From Escarpia spicata (Eukaryota; Annelida; Polychaeta; Sabellida; Siboglinidae), in contig OZ023212.1 in assembly GCA_963995525.1 (NCBI GenBank), positions 9,123,666-9,187,665 of the forward strand: a DNA stretch of 64,000 nucleotides. The letters run 5' to 3'. How positions within the stretch are numbered: the first letter of the stretch is position 1; every line of letters starts with the position of its first letter. Of this stretch, positions 1 to 15,429 are shown piece by piece. The translations under genes were made by a program, and so were the position numbers. The notes under the pieces were generated by a model. It saw only the letters and a list, made by a program, of their open reading frames with translations. It searched no databases and was not told where the DNA came from.

Positions 1-55
1 TGTCTGAACCTATGCAAATAAGGAAAACAGTGCCGCAATCGGAAGATTAGTGTAC
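1..55 (+). mobile_element. End fragment of the long-TIR element also found at 53181-54509
   Basis: The first 55 bases match 53713-53767, the interior of the long-inverted-repeat element in gene B intron 3, at about 51 of 55 positions. Similarity stops near base 56. This is a second, truncated copy whose remainder would lie upstream of the window. Confidence 0.6.
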
Positions 56-179
56 AGAGTAAAGGACGTTTCAAGAAGCTGGTGACGAGTTGGTTAAAGT
101 GCACGTATCGGCTGGCGACGTCGAAGAAGAAGAACGCCTAACGAAGAGAGCTGATACATACCACACTGTACAATATACA

Positions 180-745
<566 letters not shown>

Positions 746-1240
746 ACATTTCAAAGGGGCTTATCAGCTGACGGTTGCCTAGAAACAAATGGTTCAAATA
801 TCATCAAATACTCACCAATGATCTCGGAACAGGCACAATAGGGTTGGTGATAATATGTACTAAACAGCAAGCCTCCCCATGGTTGATACGAGCGCACTCG
901 GAGGCGTCAGCTTAGTATAATAACAACATCGTACGTAAGGTCTATAAGGTCTATTTATAACGAGTTGGTGGCGTCCCCGTTTAGCAAGCGGGAGAGATAC
1001 TAAGAGTCGTGATCGCTAGAGGTCGCTGCTTGACAGGACTTTGCTGTAGATATATTGAGGTTCGGTTGGCCGGTAGAGGACCCACTGAGTACCGGTGGCT
1101 ATAGTGTTACTTGAAAAGTCGTTCCCACTTTCAAAATGTTTTATTCACGACGACGAGACGTGCAAAATGATAACGCTTTTACAGCGACTCAAGACTGCAA
1201 TTAATGTTAAAGACTACAGTACAATTAAATGTAATAATTA
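746..1240. other. Unannotated non-coding sequence
   Basis: No reading frame with coding character, RNA gene or repeat family was recognised here. Confidence 0.5.
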
Positions 1241-1244
1241 CTAC

Positions 1245-1332
1245 AGGTGTGCGTGCGTGTGTGTGTGCGTGTGTGCGCGTGTGTACGTGCGTGTGTGCGC
1301 GTGTGTTCGTGCGTGTGTGCGTGTTCGTTCAT
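1245..1332. repeat. Imperfect GT/GC-rich microsatellite
   Basis: Alternating purine-pyrimidine run of GTGTGC/GTGCGT words, interrupted by single substitutions. Confidence 0.85.
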
Positions 1333-2905
1333 CACGAAATGTTTGTTGATGAGGTCATGTAGTCCAGCGAGGCATCCGGATAAGTGGTCCATGACAGACC
1401 GTCGGGTCGAGGCAAGCCTCGCAGGGAAGTAACGACACCCTTCGTAACTAACGCCGGAGCGCCAACTAACCGCTCCGACATACAGAGGGTCTTCAATCCG
1501 CGTACACTCGTAGACGAATACACGTTACTTGTGTTCTTTAGCTACTTAACGGAATCCTCAACTTCATTCTATCCCGCCTTAATACAGAGCACAGTTGAGA
1601 TTTTAACGCATTCTTAAAAATACACAGCATGACCCAGTTTTTATCCAGACCCAGCGCCGTCTAGGTGGCGACGGATAGAAGCCGTAGGCTGCGTCGGTGC
1701 GCTAAGCTCGAAATACAGATGTCGGACAAGTCGCTTACAACACCTTATTAGCGAGGATCGTGTCCGCGTACGTGTGTTGCAATCAACGCCAATTACGGTG
1801 AGTGGGGAGTGCCCAGGTTCTGTTGGTAAACATCGAACTGACGTACGACCAGTGGAATCTCAACCGACCAACGCCAGTACGCGGCACCACCATAAGCTTC
1901 AGCCTCACAAAATAAATACCACACCACCGCTAGGCTGCGACACCATCAACACCAATCAAATCCACCGGCCCCCTTTTCTCCGAATCTTAACCCAACAAAA
2001 CCGACAGGAGGCGCCACTCCAAAACCTCAGCAACACAAAACAAACACCGACGACACCGCTTGGCGGCGACACCAATATCCACGCCGCTCCCCCAGCTTTA
2101 AATCCCCGGCCAATTTAATCCGGGCATGTTATAAATACTCGTCACTGATTGGTCAGATTTACCTGCTCCGGCTTTAAATTCCCAGCCATTTTAATAACAT
2201 CCCGCCATTTTTTAAATACTCGTCGCTGATTCGTCAGTTTTGAATGCTTCAGCACCCCAACCTCCGCGGAGTGGCGTCATGATATTGGGGGATTCCCCTG
2301 TGACCCCCATCTCCACAGCCACTTCGATCTACCGCTCACGCAAACAACCAAGGGGGGCCCTCACACCGAATCAGCGGATTTCCCTACGCTCACGACGTAA
2401 TCATGTCCGAAAAAAGCAACGATAGTGGCGCCTCCATCGGGTAGCTCGTCAATTGGCGGTATAACCGCTAGCTCGTTTCGTCAGTTCGCGTTATAACGGG
2501 TAGATCGTTTGTTGGTAATAAAAACGTTAAAAAAATAAAAATCAGCAAAAAATGGCCATTGTTAAGATGTACGAAAAGAAACAAATTTTGCCAAATTTTG
2601 CTGAAAAGGAGACTGTCAAGCCCATTATTTACTACTAGTACTAAATGCGACGCAATGCATTATGGCAATTCCCACTGAAAGTTATAGACTTATGCTTGCA
2701 TAACCTGAAGTATTTATTCTGACCAATGTTTATCATAGCATTCCATACTTTTGTTGTAAACCTATCAGTGAGTCATCACGTGATCCACACCTCATAGTCT
2801 GACTGAAGCTACTAATATTCACGTCTTAAGTCCGTGTTTTCAATTAGTGGTCAATCGAAGATCCTTGCCAGTTGTTTTGTGGCGAACACGTCAATATAGT
2901 GCAAT
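1333..2905. other. Non-coding; contains a diverged 77-bp direct duplication at 2094-2240
   Basis: Two copies of a segment beginning GCTTTAAAT and ending ACTCGTC(A/G)CTGATT(G/C)GTCAG start at about 2094 and 2171. The surrounding sequence also has diverged repeats of CACCGCT-GGC-GCGACACCA near 1925 and 2055. No gene was recognised; the open frames have no family resemblance. Confidence 0.5.
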
Positions 2906-2924
2906 TACATGGATCACACGCGGG

Positions 2925-3755
<831 letters not shown>

Positions 3756-3789
3756 TACTTCCCAGTAAGCACCGATGTTGCACGCCTTG

Positions 3790-4323
3790 TGTCCTGTAGG
3801 GCAGGGATCCTTACGTCTTGCTGGATCTCGACTGCTCATTTCCTCGCATCGTAGCACCGACATCACCGGTCTCGTTGGTGTTACCGAGGAATACGTGTAC
3901 ATGTTCCGTCTTCGCCTCGTTAACAAAGAGGTTCCAGTTTGAGAGCTCGGTTCAAGCGGCGGTCGGTGGTGCAGCTAGTGGCTCTCGTTCTTCATATATG
4001 AAGTCCACATCGTCTGCATATTCCCATTGTAGTGGCAGGCCTAGGGCCGAAATAGATGAATAAGGCTTAGTCGTGTTTTGTCGGACAGCGGCCAGTGCTG
4101 CAGCAAAGTAGCACGCAAACAGCACAGGAGATAAGCTGTCTCTTTGTGGGGAGCCGAATGTCGTCTCGAACCACGCTGACTGCGCAGATCCCACACGAAC
4201 CATCAGGTGTGTCCCAGCGAGGAGGAGCGGAACAGAGTGATGGGTGTGTGTAGTTCCTTCAAACACAGCAATGCTGCCATTGAGTGAAACGACGCATTTT
4301 AAGTGCTCTTTCCCGGAACTCAT
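3790..4323 (-). pseudogene. Non-LTR-type reverse transcriptase fragment
   Basis: On the minus strand the frame starting near 4323 shows two hallmark reverse-transcriptase blocks: FGSPQRDSLSPVLFACY (equivalent to the QGDxLSPxLF box) and WEYADDVDF, the YADD catalytic box with its two aspartates. After the YADD box the frame ends near 3952, but similarity continues in another frame as NWNLFVNEAKTEHVHVFL and a region containing SSKT, about where the thumb starts in this family. One frameshift therefore splits the domain. There is no endonuclease or 5' end; this is a 5'-truncated, inactive copy. The exact LINE clade is not determinable by eye. Confidence 0.8.
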
Positions 4324-5186
4324 GATGATACGGTGGCTAATGCAATATAGTGGAGAGTCACACGTAACTGGTAATGGTAAATCACTTGTAATCCTGTGTT
4401 ATACGTTGCGGTTTTCTCTTGAATAATAACAGTGACTTCCTTTGAGCAGGTCAGCTACTTTTATTGTTTTGTTAGCTACAAAACACAAACAGAACAGCGT
4501 CTAAATAGGTATACAACATATTCACCAGACACGCATATTGTACAACACATAATCTCACGGCATCAATATAAGTGGAATAGTACACATATAGATGGCAATG
4601 ACAAAAACACGATGGCAAGCTGCAAAATTAAATTCGCTCTAACTTGAATTATACAATCTAATGCACAACGTCACACGGCAGCACCACTCAGGGGCAAACG
4701 GTCGAGAATCGACACAAAAGCTATTTTGAAAAAATTGCCGCGTAGCAAATTTATTTTTTGACCAATCAGCACTTATGTTCGGTATGGCATCGAAAAGCTC
4801 ATGTTCCAATATATTAGGATTACAGCGTTAAATGCAGAAGGAACACATTTTTTGGTAATATTATTCCAACATAATCAAATATGTGAACAATATATAGTTT
4901 CATGGATGCAAGGTAAAATCCTAACGGATGATGAATGAATTAGCACAGAGAGTTGCTTCAGTTCGTGTTTGAAACAATACAAACATTACACGCTTTGCTG
5001 TTGTCCTCGATCAATCAATGCTATCTTTTGTAGCGTCCACAAACTGCACACGTAACCAAACTGCATATAATATATGCTTTCGAAGATTACTATGCATACC
5101 AGGCTCTACTCGCGGTTTGCCGCTTTGCCGTCGAGATTTTGCAGTTGCCGTCGACACGTGTACTAGGCCCTTTAGTCCGGTAACTC
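4324..5186. other. Unannotated AT-rich sequence
   Basis: No coding, RNA or repeat signature was recognised. Confidence 0.5.
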
Positions 5187-5640
5187 TTTCCTTGCTAACC
5201 CGTCAACATATGGCCGGTGGGTTCACATAAACACTTTCCTTGCTAACCCGTCAACATGTGGCCGGTGGGTTCACATAAACATCCTTCATATTACCATGTC
5301 GGTATTGGGCCGTAAAGTTCATAAAACACCCCATATGTTACCCCCGTCAGTAGGTCGGAGACTTCACGCAAGCACTCTTAATGTTACCTTATCAATATAG
5401 AGTCGGTAAGTTTACACGAATCCGTTTCTTGTTACCCCGTCGGCGTAGGGGCGTTGGGTTTATGAAAACACCCTTCTTGTTGCCCCGTCAGTATAGCGCC
5501 AATGGATTCTCATAAAGACCCTTCTTGTTATCCCGAATGATCATCATGAATGTTACCCTATCAATAAAGGTCCAGTTAGTTAAAACAAACACCATTCTTG
5601 TCACCCCGTCAGCATATAACCGGTTTGTCAAAATGCTGGA
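5187..5640. repeat. Degenerate 48-bp tandem repeat, about 9 units
   Basis: The first two units (starting at CTTGCTAACC, 5191 and 5239) are almost identical and 48 bp apart. Later units drift but keep CTTGTTACCCCGTCA, a GGCCGGTGGG-like middle and TTCATAAACACCC. Old minisatellite without recent homogenisation except at its left edge. Confidence 0.75.
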
Positions 5641-7145
<1,505 letters not shown>

Positions 7146-7345
7146 NNNNNNNNNNNNNNNNNNNNNNNNNNNNNNNNNNNNNNNNNNNNNNNNNNNNNNN
7201 NNNNNNNNNNNNNNNNNNNNNNNNNNNNNNNNNNNNNNNNNNNNNNNNNNNNNNNNNNNNNNNNNNNNNNNNNNNNNNNNNNNNNNNNNNNNNNNNNNNN
7301 NNNNNNNNNNNNNNNNNNNNNNNNNNNNNNNNNNNNNNNNNNNNN
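7146..7345. other. Assembly gap (200 N)
   Basis: Exactly 200 unresolved bases. The round size suggests a nominal gap length, so the distance across it is unknown. Confidence 0.98.
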
Positions 7346-7589
7346 AGAACATAGACTGGAAGGTAACGCACACATATATTGACTGTTCATGGGTGGAATA
7401 ATGAGGCCCTTCGGCGTTTGTGAAACGATCCCCTGGCGCATTTAAAAACAGGTCGCAAGCGAGCATCTCGTCACGCATCGCTGACCGGCAACGCACATGC
7501 CATATATAGACTGTGGTTCCTGTGACGCACAATTCGTCACCGGAATCCCCGGATTCTATGAATGGGCCCACGTGCCGGCTTTATGTATG

Positions 7590-7625
7590 CTAGAATATAT
7601 ATAGCGGGCGATTCCACTCAGCAGA
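7590..7625 (+). promoter_or_regulatory. Candidate core promoter of gene A
   Basis: A TATATATA box at 7596-7603 lies about 24 bp before a TCA initiator-like motif (7618-7620). No ATG lies between this point and the proposed start at 7700, giving an 80-base leader. Gene B has a similar arrangement. Sequence inference only. Confidence 0.4.
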
Positions 7626-7699
7626 CATTAGCATCATCTGCCATCCAGAGAAACGTCGTTCACAGGAATATTAAGATTCGACTCAACACCATCAGCGAA

Positions 7700-9854
7700 A
7701 TGGAGAATACTATACTGTTCATATGTTTGACAGTTGCTGTGACTATGTGCACCACAGGTTAGTAAATTAATTTTTTTCTCGAAATAATATCATAGTGATT
7801 GAACTATCTGTTTGAAATATGTTGTATATAAAGTACTTCTTTAATGTTGTGACAGGTGAAGCTACATACACCAGGGCCAAACTAATACCTGTTGTACTAA
7901 TGCTGTGAATTAAACTAAATACGGTACACCTAATTGTATATTATGCAATGAATGTCATTGATTGTATTTGATCACGGAATAACAAGAACATAATGACAAC
8001 TTTACAACGATTTTGGTAAAATTACGGTTAGTGTTTATCCTACGTGATAACAGTCAACTGTGCCATCTCTAGATCCGAAATGTATACATAATATCTCCGA
8101 TGTTAACGATACTTTGTTTCACTCACGAACAGATCGTGTGGACATGGTTGGCAACGAAATCAAAGCCTCGGCGTCAGGAGTGGACACTGCCGGGGCGACG
8201 TTGATTATGAACGGCAACATCCGCACAGAAGGCGTTGTATTCGCCTACTCCGCCTACTTCCGGAGCGACAAGCCCGTTAGATTTCAAATATGGCGCCCGG
8301 TCGTCAACGTATCGAGGAACGCCTTTCGACTTGTCGGAGAAACTCGGGTGATTCCGTCGCTGAAAAACGGTAGAGAGGATGTGAGTATTTGCAATCCACG
8401 CATACGTTTCGTGTGTGACATATACTAATTGGTTTAGCGTGATACCAGAGTATACTAATATGATGCTTCACAATTATACATATGTGTATATCTAAGCAAT
8501 TAGTAACCCAACGTCAGTAAACATTGTTGACACGAATCAGAATGGTCTGTTGAAAAAACAAATCGTACATGCGTAAGATTGTGAAATAGAAAACAAAAAG
8601 AGCATCGTTATGTTGACTTAGTTTCCCGTTTTTTATTTGTTTTCTTTAAATAGAATAAAGAATGCAAGAAAAAAATCCGATTAGTGCGAAATACATTTGG
8701 AACTGAAGTCTTATCTATAGGATATCAGTCGTAAATAAAAGTTCAAGGAACTCATTAAAAATTTGATGTATAAAAGAAACCATATCTACTAAGTATCATT
8801 TCTGACAGTCGTGTTACAATTCCAGATCTACATCGCGAGTAAATTCACGGAGAAGTGCATGCGAGTTCAGGCCGGGGACAGGGTCGGCGTGTACGTCGAG
8901 GAGGCCCCGGGCGCCATCGCCTACACCTTCGACGGAGCGAGCCCCGACGTCCTGGTACACACACAGACGAACAGCACGGAGCCGCAGCCGACGGCAGTCA
9001 ACGAAGTGGTCGAATTCGACTCACTCACCTTCCCCTACGACTTCTCTGTGAAAGCCTACTTCGACACGAACATGACGCTGTATGACGTCACTGACGGCGA
9101 CTTCCCCGCTTGCCCGAAGGGGTTGACGATCCCTCTGTATAGAGACGTCACTCTTCCGCCGACGTCCGCCGCTCCTCCCGTCACGGGGCGACCGGGAGCG
9201 ACGGGGGAGAGTGGAGAACGGGGTTTCAACGGGAGCGTCGGCGCCACGGGTCCACAGGGAGCAACGGGAAAACGCGGGAAAGAGGGCAAGACGGGCAAAC
9301 AAGGCGAGCAGGGCGCGACGGGGGTGGCCGGGTTCAACGGATCAGTGGGAGCTTCGGGGGAACGAGGTCAAATGGGGTTGAATGGCTCTACGGGAGACGA
9401 GGGTAAGGTGGGAGCGACAGGACCCGTGGGACCGCGCGGGCTTCCCGGAGCTGTAGTCACCGTCGAGTCCCCGGAGTCCGCCGATCTGAAAACAGAAGAC
9501 GACGGCCTCTTCTCCTTCTTCTCCAACCCCATCTACGTCATGGCGCTATTCGTCTGGATCGCCGTCATCACCATCGTCGTCGTCGTTGTCATCGTCGTCG
9601 TCGCCGTCACCCGCCGACGACGACAGACCCCGCCCGAGACCATCTATGTCGACCGTAAGCCGCAGCCACTGATCGCCGACGACGAGGATATTCCGTCGTG
9701 GGTCGGCAGCATGAAGGAGGAGACGGAGACGAACTACAGCAACGAGACGACGACGTCTCGGCCGGACCAACCCGCCTCCGTGAAAACGACCAACGAAAAG
9801 GGCCACTTCGACAACGTCGGCTTTGCGGACGACGACGAACTAAAGAACTACTGA
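7700..9854 (+). CDS. Gene A: type I transmembrane collagen-like protein (exons 7700-7757, 8073-8380, 8826-9854)
   Basis: The three exons join in frame (phase 1, then phase 0) through GT-AG introns to a 464-residue protein. Residues 1-17 are a signal peptide. Residues 20-235 form a beta-rich-looking head with C23, FQIWRP (90-95), GDRVGVYVEEAPGAIAY (140-156), C133 and C218. A T/P hinge leads to 30 uninterrupted Gly-X-Y triplets (243-332), then an acidic linker, a transmembrane helix (about 358-384, mostly Val/Ile), RRRR stop-transfer and an 80-residue acidic tail with Y426-S-N-E-T and terminal DELKNY. The start ATG has G at -3 and +4. The layout predicts a trimeric cell-surface rod with a distal head and a cytoplasmic signalling or sorting tail. 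Gene B and the relic at 21104 are paralogues. Function unknown; adhesion or ligand recognition is inference. Exon 3 contains everything that is split into four exons in gene B. Confidence 0.9.
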
Positions 9855-10472
9855 CGACCAAATGTTTCCACATCTCAACGGGTGTTGATGAACTGTATTG
9901 TGAGGAACGACTGATAGGCTGTTCTGCGGAATCGTCGTTGATCGCAATGAACTATGAAATATCATAAAGGACTACGTAAAGTTGAAAAGTAACATTGGAA
10001 TATCCAGTGTGGTTATACGCATCGTAATGATGTGGGTTTGGCTCATATGTAAAGTAGAGCATAATGGACAGGATAGGATGTAGCAAAACTTATTTACCAT
10101 TTAAAGAAATAGTGTGTCCTTCAACGCAATATTACTTCGGTAGACAGCATCGGCGTGATAAGCTTTTTGTGCATAATTATATTAACTGTTAATTTAACAC
10201 CCTGTGATTTAACGTGAAAACTGTTATTATTTTAATTATATATTATGTCTTAAGTGACATACCTAGTCGTTCTTGTGTCACTGCCACAAGTAAATGCGGC
10301 AGTTGTGAAAACTCCGTTGCATTTATGCTGTATCTTAACATCTGCATAATATGATGGACTTTGTATACATTACACAATGGATGAGCAGTATTTTTATTTT
10401 GATATCAACGAATTGTACATATTATTATTACATAGATTTACAACTATATTTATACATAATAATAATAATAAA
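9855..10472 (+). other. Probable 3' UTR of gene A with candidate poly(A) signal
   Basis: Sequence after the TGA is AT-rich and non-coding. The first clear AATAAA in a suitable setting is at 10467-10472, inside an AAT-rich stretch. This sets a plausible, unproven transcript end about 620 bases after the stop. Confidence 0.35.
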
Positions 10473-12320
10473 ATGTGATGTATTTATATAAAAAAATCGT
10501 TGGCTTCGGCAGCAATGTGATATCATTATTATAAGTATTATACTAAAAATCGTTGGCTTCAGCAGGGCTTCCACCATCACCGCCATCGTCACTAAGCATC
10601 GCCAAGACATCACCCATACCCATCACGTATCCTCTACAACCACAATCAACACCTCATCCACCACCTTACACGCCCCCACAAAGACCACATCTACAACCAC
10701 TCGGACCACCACAACCACCACAACACGTATAACATGTTATGTAAATACCATTTTACATTTCTTCTTGATGCGTCATGCATTCCAATATAGCTACTGATAC
10801 AGATGTTGATGAACTGTTGACAACGCATTCAAGTAGGCCTATCTTCCGAATCAACTGTCGGGAGATAGGCCCACTAGAAAATGATGCCCCAAACATATGA
10901 TAGTAGGCCTATACTATGTAATATGGCGACATCTGAACACAACGGTATTATATACTCGAAACATTAACACTTGTACACTTACTACAACAAATATTGAGAG
11001 ATATTGCCCTCCATACATATTAGTAATACTACACCATTACCTAGCTTTCCCTTTCGTTATGTAAATATTGGCATATATTATGACGTAATCTTCCACCCAC
11101 TAGTTGAAGAGAAATATCTCTGCAAAAAATGGTTCCGCTCTAGTCTCTCTTCGTTGTCAAGAAATACTGTGTGGCTGCAGATGCTTAGTTTGGCTGTTGC
11201 CGTCAGATGACTACAGTTCATTTCGACGACAGAACCTGCATTTACGAGTACAATTAATATTATATAATAACTTGTTTGGATAACGCAAACATGTTTCTGA
11301 GTTTTACAAAAAAGAAAGGTTCCTAATGTAAAGGTTTGTGACACAGTTTACTACTATGGCATTAGAACCCGGGACATAAACGTTACTGTTTGGAATTCAA
11401 TATTTTAATAGTGCAACGTATGTTAATATAATATAATTTTTAAATTGTTTAGAATGCTTTGTATATACAAAAAAACTGCTCTTATTTTATAACGTATTAT
11501 AACAGTTAATGCCGCTGGTTACTGGGTACTGGGAATAACCAATCATCTTTGTCAAAATGGCTTCATCATTTTTTATTTTATTACTATTTATACATCATAA
11601 TAAAACGTGATATATCTTAAAATCGTATCGTTGGCTTCACATTGACTGTCTCCACAGCCGTCATTTGCACCTCGTCTTCACCCATAATCATCAACGCCGA
11701 TTCTCTAGGACCACATCCACTACACCAACCATCATCTACCACATTCCCACAATCTCTTCATATACCGCAACCGTCTCCACCGATACAAACAACACGTATA
11801 ACACATGAATTGTATCCTAATTTCATCCTGATGAGTCATGCCTTATCTTACCTATCATATTTGCTTCAATTGGAATGTCAACAAATGTCCTCCAGCCAGA
11901 ACGGTCTTGGGCGAACCACCTCAGTCCACGGCAGGTCTTCCCTAATATCTTCATTTATTCTTTTATGGGTCTGTGGTCAGTGGTCTGCTTCTTTTCCATT
12001 GTCCAGGTGGTGTCCATTTTAGATTACCATGATGTAGGCTGTTTCTGCCCATGCGAAGAACATGACCAAAACATCTCCGTCTCCTTCGTTTCACTTCAAC
12101 AGTGATGTTGCTAGATATTAATGGTACAATGATAACACATTCAAAATATACACGGGTACTTACAAACTCAGATATGTTAGAGTCCGTTCATACATACCTT
12201 CCATCCAATAGTCAACGGCTGCCTAATATTAGCAGTGGCATTTACGGTTCCATCCTCTAAACTTTCCCTTTTGTTTGTTTCAATATCAACTTACGTTATG
12301 ACGTCACATGGTATCTAATG
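10381..12320. repeat. Old tandem duplication downstream of gene A
   Basis: Copy one (about 10381-11110) and copy two (about 11560-12320) share ordered anchors: ATTTATACAT-AATAA, ATCGTTGGCTTC, CCA/ACC-rich sequence, AACACGTATAAC (10722 and 11791), GATG-GTCATGC, and CTTTCCCTTT-GTT followed by a TTATGACGT block. Spacing is about 1.07-1.14 kb with strong divergence. Copy one overlaps the proposed gene A transcript end. No coding frame is conserved between copies. Confidence 0.6.
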
Positions 12321-13849
12321 GTCGAGGATAAAGCCTTTTAAAGGATTTTATATTGTATCTTGTGTTAATTGTAACATTTCGACCTACACAACTTTTGGTG
12401 TGTGACACGTCTAAGCTGGGTGGTGTTACACTTTTTACATTGCATTACGTCATTACATCATTACATGATTGCTCGGGTTAAAACGTCCCATTTTAACAAT
12501 CCGTGTTACTAATAACAATATCCTTCGCAACCTTTTTTTGGTTACGTTATCCTAGCTAACTATCGTTGTAGCACTGCTCAAATGGAAGAGATGTCGTACA
12601 GACGCGACACCTAGCGACTACGGAACTAGTCACTCGTGCAACAAATTCAAACCAGCTGAACTCTTTGGCCTGGTTCTTCAGCCTGCATAAGTGAACCGCT
12701 GGCTTACGCCTCAACGTTGTGCCAGTGTGGGACGTTCAAAACACCACGTCAGTGTTGATCAAAAGACATACCAATTACGGTATAAGAGTATTACGTGTTG
12801 TGACGATGATAACAGTATCAGTCTCCTTGTCTTTTAGCAGGTTTTTGTAACAATTCTTATATAGATTTTGCAGTGAGTGTTGTTATTAATATCATATTGT
12901 ACCGGAAGTGAAACTGATTAGAATTGGCACTTGCGTAAATAGCAAGACTGCGCTTCGACGCACGCACAAGTGATGATGACGTCATCCATGACGTGACTAT
13001 GTTATGAAAAGTTAAACATTATATCAGGTTCAATGTCCTCGTTGCTCGAACGAAGTGATTTAGCAGAAACAAAAGTCAATTTTTCTATCGTCGTGGTTTG
13101 TAGTAATTGAAATAATTCATCAATGGTGCGTGACTAACATCACGTGATTTGTTTTGTTCCTTCCTGATAACCAGTTACGTACGACCATTGGTACGACCTT
13201 TGGTACGGCGTCAAGTGGAAGGACGTGGTTCGTACTGCTTGTTCCACTAAACGGCAGCGACGATCGATTTGTTCTTATGTTTACAACAAAACTATCGAAG
13301 GAAGGATTGATCGGGAACCTTTTTAACGGAAAGAAACAACATGTCTGCTACGTTCAAGTTGATGAAACTCTGATTTATTCATACAATTTTTATAGACTCT
13401 AGCAGGTTTGGATCGCTGTAATTTATCTAAGGTAACCATGGTTAAGAGCAGAGTAAACTCCTGTCATTGTTAAAGCATTTGGTAAATCACACCACCTCCC
13501 ATTTCACCCTTACGGTATAAAAGTTTAGTAGCCGGCTTGCATGGCTTAACCGCCGTCTTCAACTATCAGTCATTTCAAAGTTCGGTTTAGTATCTCGACT
13601 ACCATAATAAAGAAACTACTTGCTGATTGCCGATAGCACTTTTATTAACAATCGATGCACCACGTTATGGACAAATCATTAATGAACTACAAATGTGTTG
13701 GGTAAATTTACAACAGTTGCGCGTTCAAAGTAACGGTCACATCAAATCAAATAAAATTTATTGTAACTCATTACAATACATACAAATACAAATCAAATTA
13801 ATACAAATCATATATAATAACGTAAAGGGAACAACAAGGGAATAACATT

Positions 13850-13850
<1 letters not shown>
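12321..13850. other. Unannotated sequence
   Basis: No recognisable gene. A frame at 13154-13402 has no family resemblance or conserved motif and was not called. Confidence 0.4.

Positions 13851-13852
<2 letters not shown>

Positions 13853-13898
<46 letters not shown>
13853..13898. repeat. (TA)n microsatellite
   Basis: Pure TA dinucleotides flanked by inverted ATAACATTATAC / ATAATGTTAT sequence, so the locus can form a cruciform. Confidence 0.9.
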
Positions 13899-13900
<2 letters not shown>

Positions 13901-15373
13901 GTTATACTCCCTATATAATCGTGATTGAAATATATAGCTAATGTTCGCCATAGATATATACATATCCAGTACCAATATCCCAATAGTAATAACAACCCCA
14001 CCACCTTACGTATTCTAAGTCCCAACCAACTATACACCAATAACCATTATCTATAACACCACACAACAATAGAGCGATGATTCGCCACCCAGCATAAATC
14101 TCGAGATACCAGTAGCATTGCGCTGACCATATTTATTTATTATTGATCACACCCTTTGACACAATTATAACAATGTAAAAACCAGATGTTTAAACCAATA
14201 CCACTAATCTAACATTCACTCATAATAATAATATATATATATATATTCCACATACCTCCGGTATTTCTTCTACTCTATATATGCTTGGAGAAATTCAACG
14301 TCAAAGCCACCACTGGGTATAGACTTCATGTTTGCCAACCGCACCGTAATGGTTTCTCTCCACAGAAGAGACCAGATTACATTTCTTTGCTCTGTTGGGT
14401 TCTAGACTCGTCTGTTCTATTCTACCTTCAAACCTCAGTACCTCCATCCTATACCTAGCATCAGTCATGTGACTCCTGCAGATGCTGACGCCATTGTAAC
14501 AATTTCAACACCACCCAATAGGTGATACTCTAAATCAACAAGTGTAAAATCTTCATTATAACAACATCCCTATACGCCGTATATATGCTATAAATAGTAC
14601 ACGTTGTATTCGACAATCCTCCCTGTCTACCCTAACTATAATGCTATTTGCCCGGTTCTTTAAAATCTGACCTTAGGCCACCACTCCAGTTCCTTCACAG
14701 TATTGCATAACCACTGGATAGCCATCAATGGCCTACAGGGCAACCCTAACACGAGTCAGCCAACCATAGCTTTACATTGTAACCCTGAATGCAGTCTTTC
14801 ACCGACGCTACCAACCTAAGTCAAGTTCTTAAAATCACAATCTTGACAAGTGGTCTGAGCCGGCGCTTCAGTACGACTCCGCTGTTGCGCTATCTCGCTG
14901 TCGGAACAGGACATCAGAAGACGTGAGAGGGGGTGCTGTTAACCAATTTGGCGACAACTTTCACAATAAACCTCCAGTCGCACCCCCTTTGAGGCGAACA
15001 TAAGACACCACCCGATAGTAAATATCACCCACTTTGACAGTATTCGTAACTCACTAATTTCATAATGCAACATAAATAAAATAACTAGAAATTCATTATT
15101 GATTAATATAAGTATTTATTAATTTAGTTGTACTCACCTTGCGATTTATATCAACATCATTTATATATCGTGTGCCTGTTTTAGCGGACATCTTCTTGGC
15201 CTCTTGTGACAGTTGCGCCATCTAGCGATTAGCACGTTATCAAGTGCTCTCATCTCGTGCAACGTTTACTATCTAGCCATAAAACGCATATCTGAATAAC
15301 GCGCTGACTATGAATTTACCACTTTGCTGTTTATTTCAGATCTAGAGCAGACTGACGGAGATGTGCGTACGGA
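13899..15373. other. Unannotated AT-rich sequence
   Basis: Low-complexity ACC/ATA-rich stretches and a short TA run near 14229. No gene, RNA or identifiable transposon was recognised. Confidence 0.45.
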
Positions 15374-15429
15374 CATCCTCGCGCGCCAGGGGTCGCTGCT
15401 GCTGATTATGTCAGTGCCAGCCAGTAGTA

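Noticed and set aside
9056..9337. Antisense proline-rich frames opposite the collagen exons (also at 56882-57088)
   Set aside because: The complement of GGN-rich Gly-X-Y coding sequence always yields Pro-rich frames; the sense strand has the domain structure and splice sites.
13154..13402. Small gene on the plus strand
   Set aside because: No recognisable domain, no supporting splice or promoter context, and codon use like the surrounding non-coding sequence.
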